Of a stretch of 64,000 bases of DNA, positions 44,739 through 54,933 are shown piece after piece. Each line of letters opens with the position of its first letter. Positions within the stretch are counted from its first letter, which is position 1. Both the position numbers and the translations under genes were made by a program. Source of the DNA: Morinoia aosen. Taxonomy: Eukaryota > Arthropoda > Malacostraca > Amphipoda > Talitridae. A model generated the notes under the pieces. That model was not told where the DNA came from, did not search any database, and saw only the letters and a program-made list of their open reading frames with translations. The stretch is taken from assembly GCA_030386875.1 (NCBI GenBank), contig CM059569.1:48027842-48091841 (forward strand), in the 5' to 3' direction.

Positions 44739-47700
44739 TCAGCATTTATAATCTAACCTCTTTTTTGGTCTTAATCGAGGCAATATTTCATCTTCTGGCT
44801 CCGAAGGTTCCGTTCTCCGCCAAGTATTATCACCGGCACTCACCTCTGTTACCTCCAAACACCCTGCGTCGTTACCCCTTTCGTCACCTTCCTCCACCGG
44901 GGTAGAAGTTCGTACATCTGGGCGCGCTCTCTCCAATGGCGACCACCCCCCGAAACCTGAAAAATCGGAGGTGCCTTCTGCTGCAGCTCCGCTTTCACTC
45001 GCCTCTCCCTCGCTCACGAAGGGTCTGTGTTCCGCTTCCAGCGCCTCTGTTCTCATTCGCAACAGGGGAGGATCCGGGTACTGGCCAATGAACCCCGAAA
45101 AGTCGAGGCTCTCCTCACACGGCGGAAGATCCGGGTACTGCCCGATAAATTTCGAGAAGTCCCCGCTCGTGTCGTTGCCCGTCACTTCCTCCTGCTGCAT
45201 CGCCGGAAATGGTGGCAGCGGATGAATTGGGCGACCCAACCACTCATCCTCCACGGGAGCCACTCGGTCCTCTTCCAATCCGCCTGCTGCGCCAGCCCCG
45301 TCTTCCTTCGGCCCCACTTCTCGACGGGTCCTCTTGCGTGGCTGCCTCTGTGGCAGACCTTCTGCCTCGTTCTTCCTTTCGGGTTGCACTGGCTGGGCCT
45401 GACCCATGTCGTCTCCATGATATTTCTTCAATTGCCTCACGTGCACCTTGAAGGGAGCTCTTCGCCGCTGCAGTTCCCGTATCTTATAGGTGACCTGGTT
45501 CCTGTCAACCTCCAGCACCTCGTAGGGACCCTGGAACTGCGGGGCGAGTTTATGCCTCTCGTCCTCTCGTGCGTAAGGTACCCGCCGCAGGACCAGCTCT
45601 CCCACTGCGAACGGTCGGAACTTCGGTCCAGCGGGTCGCCACATCCGGGGTGGCCTTGGCAGATCTGGCACCGCAGCCTCCTTCACGAAGAATTCACTCG
45701 GGGCTCGACCGGTCTCACTGTGGGTAAGTCTATTGTACTGGGACATCACTCTTGCTATTTCCAGATCCCAGCTCCCAGGGTTACCAGCGCAGGCCGTGGC
45801 GAGTCTCTCCTTGATGGTCCGGTTGAGTCTCTCCACCGCTCCATTGGTATGCGGCGCATAGGCGATTGAGCGCTCATGCCGCACCCCGTACCTGTCCAAC
45901 AATTGTCCGAACAACCTAGCTCGAAACTCGGGACCATTGTCGGACCGCAAAATTTTAGGGGTTCTAGGGCAACTAGCCAATATACCATACTCCAATGCAC
46001 GCGCAACTCCCGGCGCAGCTTTTGAACGTATAGGTATTGCGTGTCCAAATTTGGACCATAAATCAATACCCACCAATAATCCTATATGTCCTCTGGGAGT
46101 ACGCGGCAATTGCATCAAATCAACCGCATAAATATCATACGGCGCCGTGCACTTAGCACTCAACCCATACAGCGGGTAATCTTTTGCACTTACTCCTTTA
46201 TGCAACTGGCACGTCCGACATTCTCTTATCACTTCCTTGATAGTCTTGTATGGGCTGGGATGAAAGTAACACCGCCGGAATGCCTTGCTAACCTTGGTCT
46301 GTCCCGCATGTGCTACATGTTCATGAAACTGTCTAACTAAGCCCTTCAATTGACTGTCTGGAATGACTGGTAGGAACTTTTCCTCGCCCCCTAGCTTGTA
46401 TTTGTAACATATGGCACCGCTATGTATCACTAAGCTATTAAAATGTCGTCGCCAATATCCTAATGCTGGGTCCTTTTCCTTCCTTTCCAGAGCCTCGCGC
46501 ACCCTCACCAACCTCTGGTCCTGCAGTTGATGCGGCGCGAACATCTGTATTTCCTCTCCTAACCGAAGGTCAGCCAACTGGCAAGCACCCTCCTGGCTAC
46601 CTTGCCCGTGAGGCGCTGCTACATTGACCCTTTCTGCTGGTACACCTGCTATGATAACATTAAAATGCACGCCTCCTTTGCATTCCAGTTTAACAGTTCC
46701 CTTCTCCCCCACAGGATTTGCAACAACCAACCCTCCCGGCTTGCAAACTACCTCCACTCTCAAGTCAAATAACTGTGCAAACGCCACGAGAGCCTCCCAT
46801 GGAGGGAAAACATCCGGATTTTTCCAACTCGAAATCAACCTACGATCCGCGGCCTTATCAGTCCTACCGAATGCTTTGGGTTCCTGCAATAATTTGTCTA
46901 TCGCCTGCTCTCGGAGCGTCAACGCGTCTCCCAGACCCGAGGCTCGGCTCAACGCCACAAACAAAGAATTTGGGCCCCCCTCCACTTCGGCTACCTGGTA
47001 CTCCCCACATTCTGGCTCGGGAGCATTCTCGTCTCCCTCTGGAACTGACCAAGGAAAATTCACACGGGACAGACAGTCAGCAACTACATTAGTTTTCCCG
47101 GGCACATACTCGATGCTATACTGGCCAATAGCCAAGTCAGCCAACGTCCTCATCAGCCGGTCGTCGGTACGTTTCATATTGTGAAGATATATCAAAGGCT
47201 GATGGTCCGTTCGGATCACATATTTCCTACCACTCAAGTAAATTCTAAAGTGATTTACTGCAAACCTGATTGCCGCTAGCTCTTTGTCAGTTGCGCTGTA
47301 TCTCATTTGGGCCTTATTAAAACTGACCCCGGCATAACCGATCACTCTTTCTTGACCGCTTTGCACCTGAGACAGCACCGCGCCAGCTCCCCATCCGCTA
47401 GCGTCAGTCGTCAACACGAATGGCTGTCCCGTCACAAAGTCTGGGTATGCTAGAATTGGGGCGGTCACCAATACGGTTTTCGCGTCCTCAAATGCTTGCT
47501 GGCACTCGGCAGTCCATTCCCATTTCCCCGTGGCTGTCGCCAGGTATAAGGGGTGCAGCAAATTAGCGGAGTCTTTTATAAAACTCTTATAATAATTCAC
47601 CATACCCAGGAAGGATCTTAACTGCCGCACCGTTCGTGGCACTGGAAACTCTTGGATCGCCCCTATATTCTTTTCTAGCGGACTCACACCAAGTCTACCG

Positions 47701-49250
47701 ACGGAGTGACCCAAGTAATCGACCTGCTCTTGAAACAAACAACATTTTTCCAAGTTCAGCTTGAGCCCGTGAACCCGAAGCCGGCCGAACACTCTCTCCA
47801 GCGCCTGGACATGTTCAGCAAACGTCCCACTGGCGACCAAGATATCGTCAAGGTAAGCCTGCACAGAGTCACTCGGTAGCCCCTTAATTACTAAACTTAT
47901 TAGCCGTGAGAACGTAGCCGGCCCGTTGCATACTCCAAACGGAAGCCTAGTGAATTGATACAGTTCCGTACCAGTAGAGAAAGCAGTCAGTTCTCGCGAA
48001 GATTCAGTCAGAGGCACCTGATAATATCCCGACTTCAAATCAAGCGTAGAAAAATAATAATTTCCCGAAAGTTTGTTTATCGTATCTCCTATATGAGGCA
48101 GCGGAAAACAGTCTGGTTTTGTCAAGCTGTTTAACATTCTAAAGTCCACACAAAGTCTTAGTTTTCCGTTCTTCTTCCTAACTGGCACTAACGGAGACGA
48201 CCATGGTGACTTAGATGGCTCAATAATACCTTTTTCCGCTAATAGTTTTACCTCTAGGTCGATTTCCTCTTTCATGGGCCCCGGGTAACGTCTATTTCTT
48301 TGTTTTACAGGCGCTGCACCCTGAACATCTATATGGTGCCGCACTGTCTCGGTACACCCCACGTCTGCCTCATCTGTCGCAAAAACGTCTTTATGCGCAG
48401 TCATCAGTTCAGCAACTATCGTCCTTTGTTCTGCAGTCAGATCCGTATCGTCCAAGCTAAGGTCACCCGGAACCTCGTCCATCTCTTCATCCTGCTCTAC
48501 TTCTTCCCGACACAAAGCCACCAAAGTACCTAGTCTTGTGTGCTTGGCTAACCTCACATCACTGTCAAATGGGTTCATTACTTCTACTCGAATATGTTCA
48601 TCGTCTACGACATTTACTGATGAAGCTACCATCAATGGACGAGTCCCATTATCGACTGGCTCTAAATACCCTTCAAATTTATTTGGTGCCCTCTTCACTT
48701 GAGCGGACAAACGCAACATCTGCCTAGAAGGTACAGTCACTTCCGCCGCACTGAAAACTGGAAATTCCGCTCTGCGCGAAGTCATCACCTTCAACCGGGC
48801 TATTCTTGTACGATCTTGACTACTTCCTTTCTCCAAAGTCCTATCTGATGCATTCAACGTAAGTTTGAAGCTATCAAGAAATTCCAAGCCCAAGACACAA
48901 CTGAATGACTGTACCGGCTTAGTCATCACCAAAAACCTATGCCTTGGGAACTTAGTTCTGCCAATCGTTACTGCCAAGTATATCTCACCTTCTATTCGAA
49001 TCTCGTTTCCTGAAATTCCTACAACATTATCAACGGCGGAAGCGCGAAGTTTTCCCTGAACACCCGGAATTCTATGGAGCAGCTCTTCTGTAATTAACGA
49101 GATCGATGCGCCTGTGTCTAACAGGCCATCGACCTGTAACTGCCCAACCTCAACAACCACCGAGTACGACACCGCTACCTCACGCTTCTGCCGTACCATC
49201 TCAATATTTTGGGGACTATCATGACACTGCTCCGGCTGTGCCCCTTCCAA
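44739..49250 (-). CDS. Gypsy pol polyprotein
   Basis: About 1500 residues. Protease DTGAS near residue 45; reverse transcriptase with YLDDILVAS near 465; RNase H with TTDASGWGAG near 620 and DHQPL near 687; an OTU-like segment about 760-865; integrase zinc finger about 983-1015 (CRTC), catalytic core from about 1040 (DNGPEF near 1103), and a GPY/F module near 1240 (FQGPYEV). It ends in an acidic tail with three D-F-S-x-F repeats. Pol lies in the -1 frame relative to gag, as commonly used in the family. Confidence 0.93.
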   Translation of the reverse strand: MEGAQPEQCHDSPQNIEMVRQKREVAVSYSVVVEVGQLQVDGLLDTGASISLITEELLHRIPGVQGKLRASAVDNVVGISGNEIRIEGEIYLAVTIGRTKFPRHRFLVMTKPVQSFSCVLGLEFLDSFKLTLNASDRTLEKGSSQDRTRIARLKVMTSRRAEFPVFSAAEVTVPSRQMLRLSAQVKRAPNKFEGYLEPVDNGTRPLMVASSVNVVDDEHIRVEVMNPFDSDVRLAKHTRLGTLVALCREEVEQDEEMDEVPGDLSLDDTDLTAEQRTIVAELMTAHKDVFATDEADVGCTETVRHHIDVQGAAPVKQRNRRYPGPMKEEIDLEVKLLAEKGIIEPSKSPWSSPLVPVRKKNGKLRLCVDFRMLNSLTKPDCFPLPHIGDTINKLSGNYYFSTLDLKSGYYQVPLTESSRELTAFSTGTELYQFTRLPFGVCNGPATFSRLISLVIKGLPSDSVQAYLDDILVASGTFAEHVQALERVFGRLRVHGLKLNLEKCCLFQEQVDYLGHSVGRLGVSPLEKNIGAIQEFPVPRTVRQLRSFLGMVNYYKSFIKDSANLLHPLYLATATGKWEWTAECQQAFEDAKTVLVTAPILAYPDFVTGQPFVLTTDASGWGAGAVLSQVQSGQERVIGYAGVSFNKAQMRYSATDKELAAIRFAVNHFRIYLSGRKYVIRTDHQPLIYLHNMKRTDDRLMRTLADLAIGQYSIEYVPGKTNVVADCLSRVNFPWSVPEGDENAPEPECGEYQVAEVEGGPNSLFVALSRASGLGDALTLREQAIDKLLQEPKAFGRTDKAADRRLISSWKNPDVFPPWEALVAFAQLFDLRVEVVCKPGGLVVANPVGEKGTVKLECKGGVHFNVIIAGVPAERVNVAAPHGQGSQEGACQLADLRLGEEIQMFAPHQLQDQRLVRVREALERKEKDPALGYWRRHFNSLVIHSGAICYKYKLGGEEKFLPVIPDSQLKGLVRQFHEHVAHAGQTKVSKAFRRCYFHPSPYKTIKEVIRECRTCQLHKGVSAKDYPLYGLSAKCTAPYDIYAVDLMQLPRTPRGHIGLLVGIDLWSKFGHAIPIRSKAAPGVARALEYGILASCPRTPKILRSDNGPEFRARLFGQLLDRYGVRHERSIAYAPHTNGAVERLNRTIKERLATACAGNPGSWDLEIARVMSQYNRLTHSETGRAPSEFFVKEAAVPDLPRPPRMWRPAGPKFRPFAVGELVLRRVPYAREDERHKLAPQFQGPYEVLEVDRNQVTYKIRELQRRRAPFKVHVRQLKKYHGDDMGQAQPVQPERKNEAEGLPQRQPRKRTRREVGPKEDGAGAAGGLEEDRVAPVEDEWLGRPIHPLPPFPAMQQEEVTGNDTSGDFSKFIGQYPDLPPCEESLDFSGFIGQYPDPPLLRMRTEALEAEHRPFVSEGEASESGAAAEGTSDFSGFGGWSPLERARPDVRTSTPVEEGDERGNDAGCLEVTEVSAGDNTWRRTEPSEPEDEILPRLRPKKRLDYKC

Positions 49251-49261
49251 ACCGGAGTCAC

Positions 49262-50216
49262 CTAGTTTCCCGACTGTCGACCTGGTTTATGCGCACACTG
49301 AAAACTGCGATGTGTGATTTCTCCACACCAAACACAAGCTGCGCATTTCTCCAAAAATCCCTGACAGTCCTTCATCAAATGCCCCTTCTTGCCACAATAC
49401 GCACATTTCAACCCGCGTTCTAAACTAACAACTTCCCCGAATCTGTCTCTATGTGCTACCTGCTGTGTACAGTCCCGCACAAAATGTCCCTCCTGTCCAC
49501 AACGAAAACAACGCATTGATCTCGCCGGCCCGCGTTCCCGGCGCTCAATGTTATCATTATTTGTTTCTGGCGCGTATGGCGTTGCTAAGTAAATTTGTTC
49601 CGCTCGAGTATTATTCCCCATTCTTTCCTCGGTAGCTGTCATATCGGCCTCCAAACTGGCTGCTAGTCGGGCCACTGCACTAAGTGCAATGGACTCCTGC
49701 TGGCCAACGAATAACTTAAGCCGACGTACCAGCTCCGGTGCTAGGGAACTAATAAATTTATTTCGAGCCAAGAGTTCTTTGCCCTCTTTTCCTACACTAT
49801 CCACTTTTGCTACTAGCCTTTCAAGCCTAATACTATAGCAAGTCAGTGATTCACCCCTATTTCTTTCTGCCCGCAAGAATTCTGTGTACCCATCATCACT
49901 TAATTTTTCGTGAAGCTCTAGTTCCTGAATCAACCTATTTTTTACTTCCCCATAGTCAGCTCCCGTTCCGTATGCTTGAACTATATTCTTGGCTTCCCCC
50001 TCAAGAAATTCTGGCAATTCCTGAACCCTAGCCGACTTGTTTTCCTATTACTTAGAACTTACATAATTCTCAAATTTAGTCAAGAAAACCGAAACCTGAC
50101 CGTCGCTAGACTTGCCTGAAAACTTCCCCGGTGGGGGCAACTTGTCTGAACGTAAGCCCTTGATTGCTTCTGTGAGACTAAGCATTACGTTAGCTAACTC
50201 CGCTCCTGTTTCCATC
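49262..50216 (-). pseudogene. Gypsy gag region
   Basis: The 5' part reads METGAELANVML and PPPGKFSGKSSDGQVSVFLT, the start of a Gypsy capsid protein. The 3' part holds the capsid C-terminal region and three zinc knuckles: CFRCGQEGHFVRDC, CAYCGKKGHLMKDC and CVWCGEITHRSFQC. The region appears interrupted about once. Confidence 0.8.
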
Positions 50217-50328
50217 CTAAATTAAGCCCAAAAATGTCTACTGTCAGCAACGATAATAAGTTCTATTAAAAATTCCAATTTATTGCACTACTCCTTATCC
50301 TACCGACTGTCCCCGTATCTGAAGCCAA

Positions 50329-50346
50329 ATCCCACTCCTGACACCA
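50329..50346 (-). other. Primer binding site, tRNA-Leu type
   Basis: On the + strand atcccactcctgacacca matches the 3' end of tRNA-Leu, so the minus-strand element is complementary to it. It sits two bases inside the 5' LTR. Confidence 0.8.
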
Positions 50347-50348
50347 AA

Positions 50349-50864
50349 TGTAACGACCACGAGCCTGAAAACGTTTAGTTACTGGGAACCGACCTGTCAG
50401 GATGCCGGCCAGACGGGGAATAGCTACTCAGGCTTAAATAGCTAAGGCCAGATACGAGGTCAAAGTACGGCACGGACAAATACTAAGAGCGTTTATTTAC
50501 AAGGGAACTAAGATAGTTTAACAGAACGGAATCGGGGCGTGTCTTGCGGTAGCCGCCTCTCTCACACGAGATCGTAATTCTACCGCTGACTTAACACCCC
50601 GGCAGAACACCCTAAGTTCCAACAGATAAAAGAGGCATAGGATTCGGGCAAGCACGACCAAGGTCACTTACGAACATCAGGCAACCAGCTTTATTGGCCT
50701 GCTCGTAGACAAGTGCACCCTATGACGGTCCTGACGCAACTGACTAGCTACAATCGAGCAGCCGCCCACTTTAGCTGCAGCCAAGCAGCAACTGGACGGA
50801 GCTCTATGTACACGCCAGCGGTACAGTTGACGTACACAATACGTAGTGAAGTCTCTTCACTACA
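50349..50864 (-). repeat. 5' LTR of the Gypsy element
   Basis: 516 bp, the same sequence as 43578-44092 apart from about one base. Confidence 0.93.
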
Positions 50865-51389
50865 TCCTAATACCCATGTTAAGTGTTGAAACAAATGATT
50901 TATATCCTTAATTTTTATTCATAGATGGTTATCGTAATACCCATGATAACAGTCATAACAGGATTTGGAAATAAGCACGAAAAATAAAAAAATGAGTTCC
51001 TCTTTGTTGCGGTAGTTATATTTTGGTAATGCATTTAAATACAAGTTACTAAGAAAATATAATACATATGTACCAGTCGGTAAATTTCTCATTTACGTAC
51101 AAATATAAATGAATGACATAATTGACATTTCATGTTTTGTAACCTCAATAAGGTATAACTGGTATCATACGGGTGAAATGCTATTGAGCAATGGTATTTT
51201 TCATATTTCTTAGGAAGGATAAAAATATCCTTGAGCAATAAAGTTGACTTCCCAATTTGGCTACTTACAACCTAACCTAACTAACAGTTTACAACCGTGG
51301 AGCCTCAAGAACGTGTGAAAGCCACCAACTTGAAATAAATCTTTAATTCAGTATATAAGGACAAAATTCGTAAATTGACTCTAGTGTTT
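50865..51389. repeat. 67-bp tandem repeat, right part, and flank
   Basis: Continues the interrupted unit (taatacccatgttaagtgtt) and adds a further unit from about 50906. Beyond about 50960 nothing is recognised. Confidence 0.6.
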
Positions 51390-53180
51390 GAAGCGGAAAG
51401 AAATTGTTCGGAGGGGAAGACTACAATGGACTCCCTTTCGACAAGCTCAAATGTTCGAGCGCATTCCAGCCATCAGAGACGAAAATTAACCTACCGTTAT
51501 AACTCATTATTTTTGAGTAATAACCTTTATGATGTTGTTAACTAAAAGATCCAAGAAGTGGGTTCACGCTCCGCAGGGTCGGCTAATAATAAATTACCAA
51601 GTACCCAACGTACTCTAACAGCTCAAGCTCGCAACAGTTTCTACTGTTTGAATGACTGGAACTGCTATGGAACACGAAATTAAACCTACTGCTATAACTT
51701 GTTGAATGCTCATTTGCGCCGGAAAGTGCATAGAAGAAAAATTGTTTATTTTGAACTAATTAACTATTTAAAAACAGCAAAAATTGGAAAATCAATTACT
51801 GTCCTCTCCTTCACAAATACCCAAATTACTTACTGAATTTAGGATAAATTTTGAGGAGAGGACCATAATCAATTTTTGTTTTTCGCTGCCTAAATATGGC
51901 TAATTAGATGTAAATAAACAATTTTTCTTCCACGCACTTTACGTCGGAAATGAACATTTAACGAGTTATAGCAGTATGTTAATTTCATCTTTGCCCGCCC
52001 CACGGAGCCTGAACCCACTTCTAGGATTGGCTTTTGTTAAGGAGACTAACCAATTGATTTTCAAAATTTTGTTGCATGTATCATGGTAATTACACCGAAA
52101 TAAACAACTTTTCTTCTATGCACTTTTTGGGGCAAATGAGTATTTAACGAGTAATAGCGGTAGGTTTAGTTTGGGTAGAGCACGTTTGGGTACTTTGTAA
52201 TTTATTATTTGCCAGCCCCGAGGACCCTGCGGAGCCTGAACCCACTTCTAGGATCTTTAAGTTAATAACAAAATAGAAATTATCACAGAAAAATAACAAA
52301 TTAAAGCCGTATGTTCATTTTTGTCTCAGATGGCGGAAATGCGCGCGACCATTCAAGCGCGTTGGAAGGGAAAGTTCATTGCAATGTTGCCATACGACGC
52401 GCTAAATGAATTACTTGCCGCTTCAAACACTATACTCGAATTTAGGTAAATCTGAAGGATATGTCAGTTATCGATTTTGTAAATTTAAACGCCTAAACAT
52501 AATTCATTGAATGAAAATGAACAATTTTTTTCTGCGCACTTTTCATCTCAAATGAGTATTTTACGATTTATAGCGGTAAGTTTAGTTTTGTCCTTGATGA
52601 CGAATGCGCTTGAATAAACAGCTACTCATCAATTTTCGAATTTTTGTTGCTTGAATAATGGTAATAACATCGAAATAAACAAATTTTCTTCTATACACTT
52701 TTTTCGTCAAATGAGTATTTAACGAGGTATAGCGGTAGGTTTGGTTTTGTCTTTGATGACGATTGCGCTGGAAGCGAGTGCGCATTACAGTGTTGCTGTC
52801 CGACGTGCTCCTTGAAGTATTTTCCGCTTCAAACACTGGAGTTGCGGTAAGTCATTTACCGCTATAACTAATAAAATAGTCATTTGAGATGGAAAGTGCA
52901 GAGAAGAAAACTTGTTTATTTTGATTAAATTAACTATGTTTAGGCATTGAAATTTACGAAATCAATAACTGATATCCTTCAGATTTACCGTAATTTACCG
53001 CTATAATTTGTTAAGTACTCATTTGCGCCAATAAGTGCATAAATTAAAAGTTGTCTATTTCAATGTAATTACCATGATACAGGCAACTATATTTCAAAAA
53101 TTGATTAGTTGCATCTTCTTAACATTTACCCTAGGATCTTTTAGTTTAAAACACAGTAAAGGTTTATCACCCAAAGTTAT
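51390..53180. repeat. Cluster of palindromic repeats (TTATAGCGGTA family)
   Basis: Several copies in alternating orientation of modules with accgttataactc or gagttatagcagta, tgcatagaagaaaa or its inverse, tatttaggca-type words, cttcaaacacta and agaagtgggttcacgctccg. Members lie around 51390-51540, 51590-51900, 51900-52270, 52300-52560, 52560-52870 and 52850-53130. No coding capacity. The foldback element at 53181 is inserted into it. Confidence 0.65.
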
Positions 53181-53817
53181 GGTCTAAATTGAGTTTAATG
53201 TTGTCAACAATTTCAATTGTTTTGTTGCCATAGATAGGTAATATGGTAGATGTAAAGACGTTTTACAGGAGTGATGTGGTGCTCGCAAATGCTTCGTTTA
53301 CGAGTTATGTAACTTGGAAGTTATAGGAACGGCGCTCATCAAATCACTTTCCCACGCAAAAGCAGGTCGTGTTCCAACAACGCCGCCGGGGGAAAAGTTA
53401 TCGTTTTTGCAATATATGGCGTAATTTATATGCCGATCTCCTATAGCGGCCACCCGGAATCCAAAATAGCGGCCGCCATCTTGGAGGTGATGTAAACGGA
53501 CGTCACTAGAAGCCTTTATTTGTAATTTTCTCTCGGTAGAAGAACTGTGGCTCCCCCTCACAACATAACCTCTTTACGTTTGTAATAGGACGTTAGCGTC
53601 CGTTATTAATTAAATTATGCTTGGCGCGCTTGCTTCCCTGGCACGCAAAAGCCAACTTCAAAGTTGAATAGCCTAATTCAAAAATAATGCATCAGCAAGC
53701 AGAATGTCATATCATTTGTGTAAAACGTCTTAAAATCTTCCATACTACTTATCTATGGCAACGAAATTATGAAAATCGTTGACAACATTAAACTCAATAT
53801 TGACCGACCAAAGTTAT
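53173..53817. repeat. 8-bp target-site duplication of the 53-kb foldback element
   Basis: aaagttat at 53173-53180 and 53810-53817 flanks the element exactly. Confidence 0.8.
53181..53809. mobile_element. Foldback/MITE element, GGTC ends, 8-bp duplication
   Basis: 629 bp. The left end ggtctaaattgagtttaatg is the inverse of the right end cattaaactcaatattgacc (followed by a second gacc). The inverted match extends inward for at least 100 bases (gttgccatagata / tatctatggcaac). There is no transposase ORF. The right half matches that of 59337-60011. Confidence 0.82.
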
Positions 53818-54486
53818 CAACTAAAAGATCCTAGAAGTGGGTTCAGGCTCCGCGGGGTTGGCGCTTGCACCGACTCGATCATTCGAGCGCGTCGGAAGGA
53901 AGAGTCCATTGTAGTGTTGCCATTCGATGCGCTCGATGAACTACTTCCGGCTACAAACACTAGAGTTGCAGTAACTAATTTACCGCTGTAACTCATTAAA
54001 TAGCTAGAAGAAAAATTGTTTTTTATATCTAATTAACTATGTTTAGGCACTGAAAACTGGAAAATTGATTATGGTCCTCTCCTAAACATTTCCCAAATTT
54101 AAATTTAAGCAATTGACAACATATAACTGCAAGGTATTTACTTTTCTGTAGCTATTAGAACAACAAGTCAAATCAAAGAATGTAGCTTAAAATTTCCTTA
54201 AGTCTAGGCATATTAAAGAAAAAAGCAGCTTCAAATTATCCCCAACAATCACTATACATGAACAAAATCAGCTTATGCATAGCACCAAAAAATCCCTCAT
54301 TCAAGAAAATCGTTAACTTCCAAACTTTCCTGTTCCTACATTCAAACCAGTCGTAATATATACTGCACAACAATTTAACAAATTTTAATATAAACTGCTT
54401 CGTTTCTTCGGACTCAAACTAATCCAAGCATTAACTCAATATTATCTTTGAGCTGTACACAGTAGACACTTTCCAATATTTATGGT
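53810..54486. repeat. Palindromic family copy, then unassigned sequence
   Basis: From 53818 to about 54110 the TTATAGCGGTA-family modules continue (agaagtgggttcaggctccg, cactagagttgcagtaac, tatgtttaggcac). From 54111 to 54486 nothing is recognised. Confidence 0.5.
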
Positions 54487-54933
54487 TAACTTGAACTTGA
54501 ACTTGAAATTGAGGGCCGACAGCGTCGGGGCCTTTGTAACGGCCTACAATTCCCTCCACAGTTATCACACAAAGAGTTCAGCGCCTGGTACCAGACTTGT
54601 CCACTAAACTACTCAGGATTTACCAATCCTTGTCACAAGCTGCCATTGGATGGCGTCACTGGGATAGCCAGTGCGTCAAAACACCATCCCCAGGCATATT
54701 GGGTCATTACTGACTATTCTACCTGACTGGCTCATTCCAGTCACTGTCTCTTACTCCAGGCACGCACAAGAAACAATTTCATAGCTTCAATGATACTCAA
54801 ATTGCACTCCTGATCCAATCCAGCAAGACAGCTCATACCGCAATCATCTTCAGCACATCTGGCATACCACTAATTCTCTCCATACTGCTCAAGCACCACA
54901 TTCATAAAACTTTCTCTCTCTTGCTCATACTTA

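Larger units (their letters stand above)
43578..50864 (-). mobile_element. Ty3/Gypsy LTR retrotransposon
   Basis: Bounded by LTRs starting TGTAACGACC and ending CTTCACTACA, with the 4-bp duplication tcct at 43574-43577 and 50865-50868. On the minus strand the order is LTR, tRNA-Leu-type primer site, gag, pol (protease, RT, RNase H, integrase), polypurine tract, LTR. No envelope ORF is seen. The two LTRs differ by about one base by eye, so the insertion is very young. It looks nearly whole, with about one apparent interruption in the gag region. Confidence 0.95.

Noticed and set aside
45027-45869. 280-codon + strand ORF
   Set aside because: Antisense shadow of the Gypsy pol.
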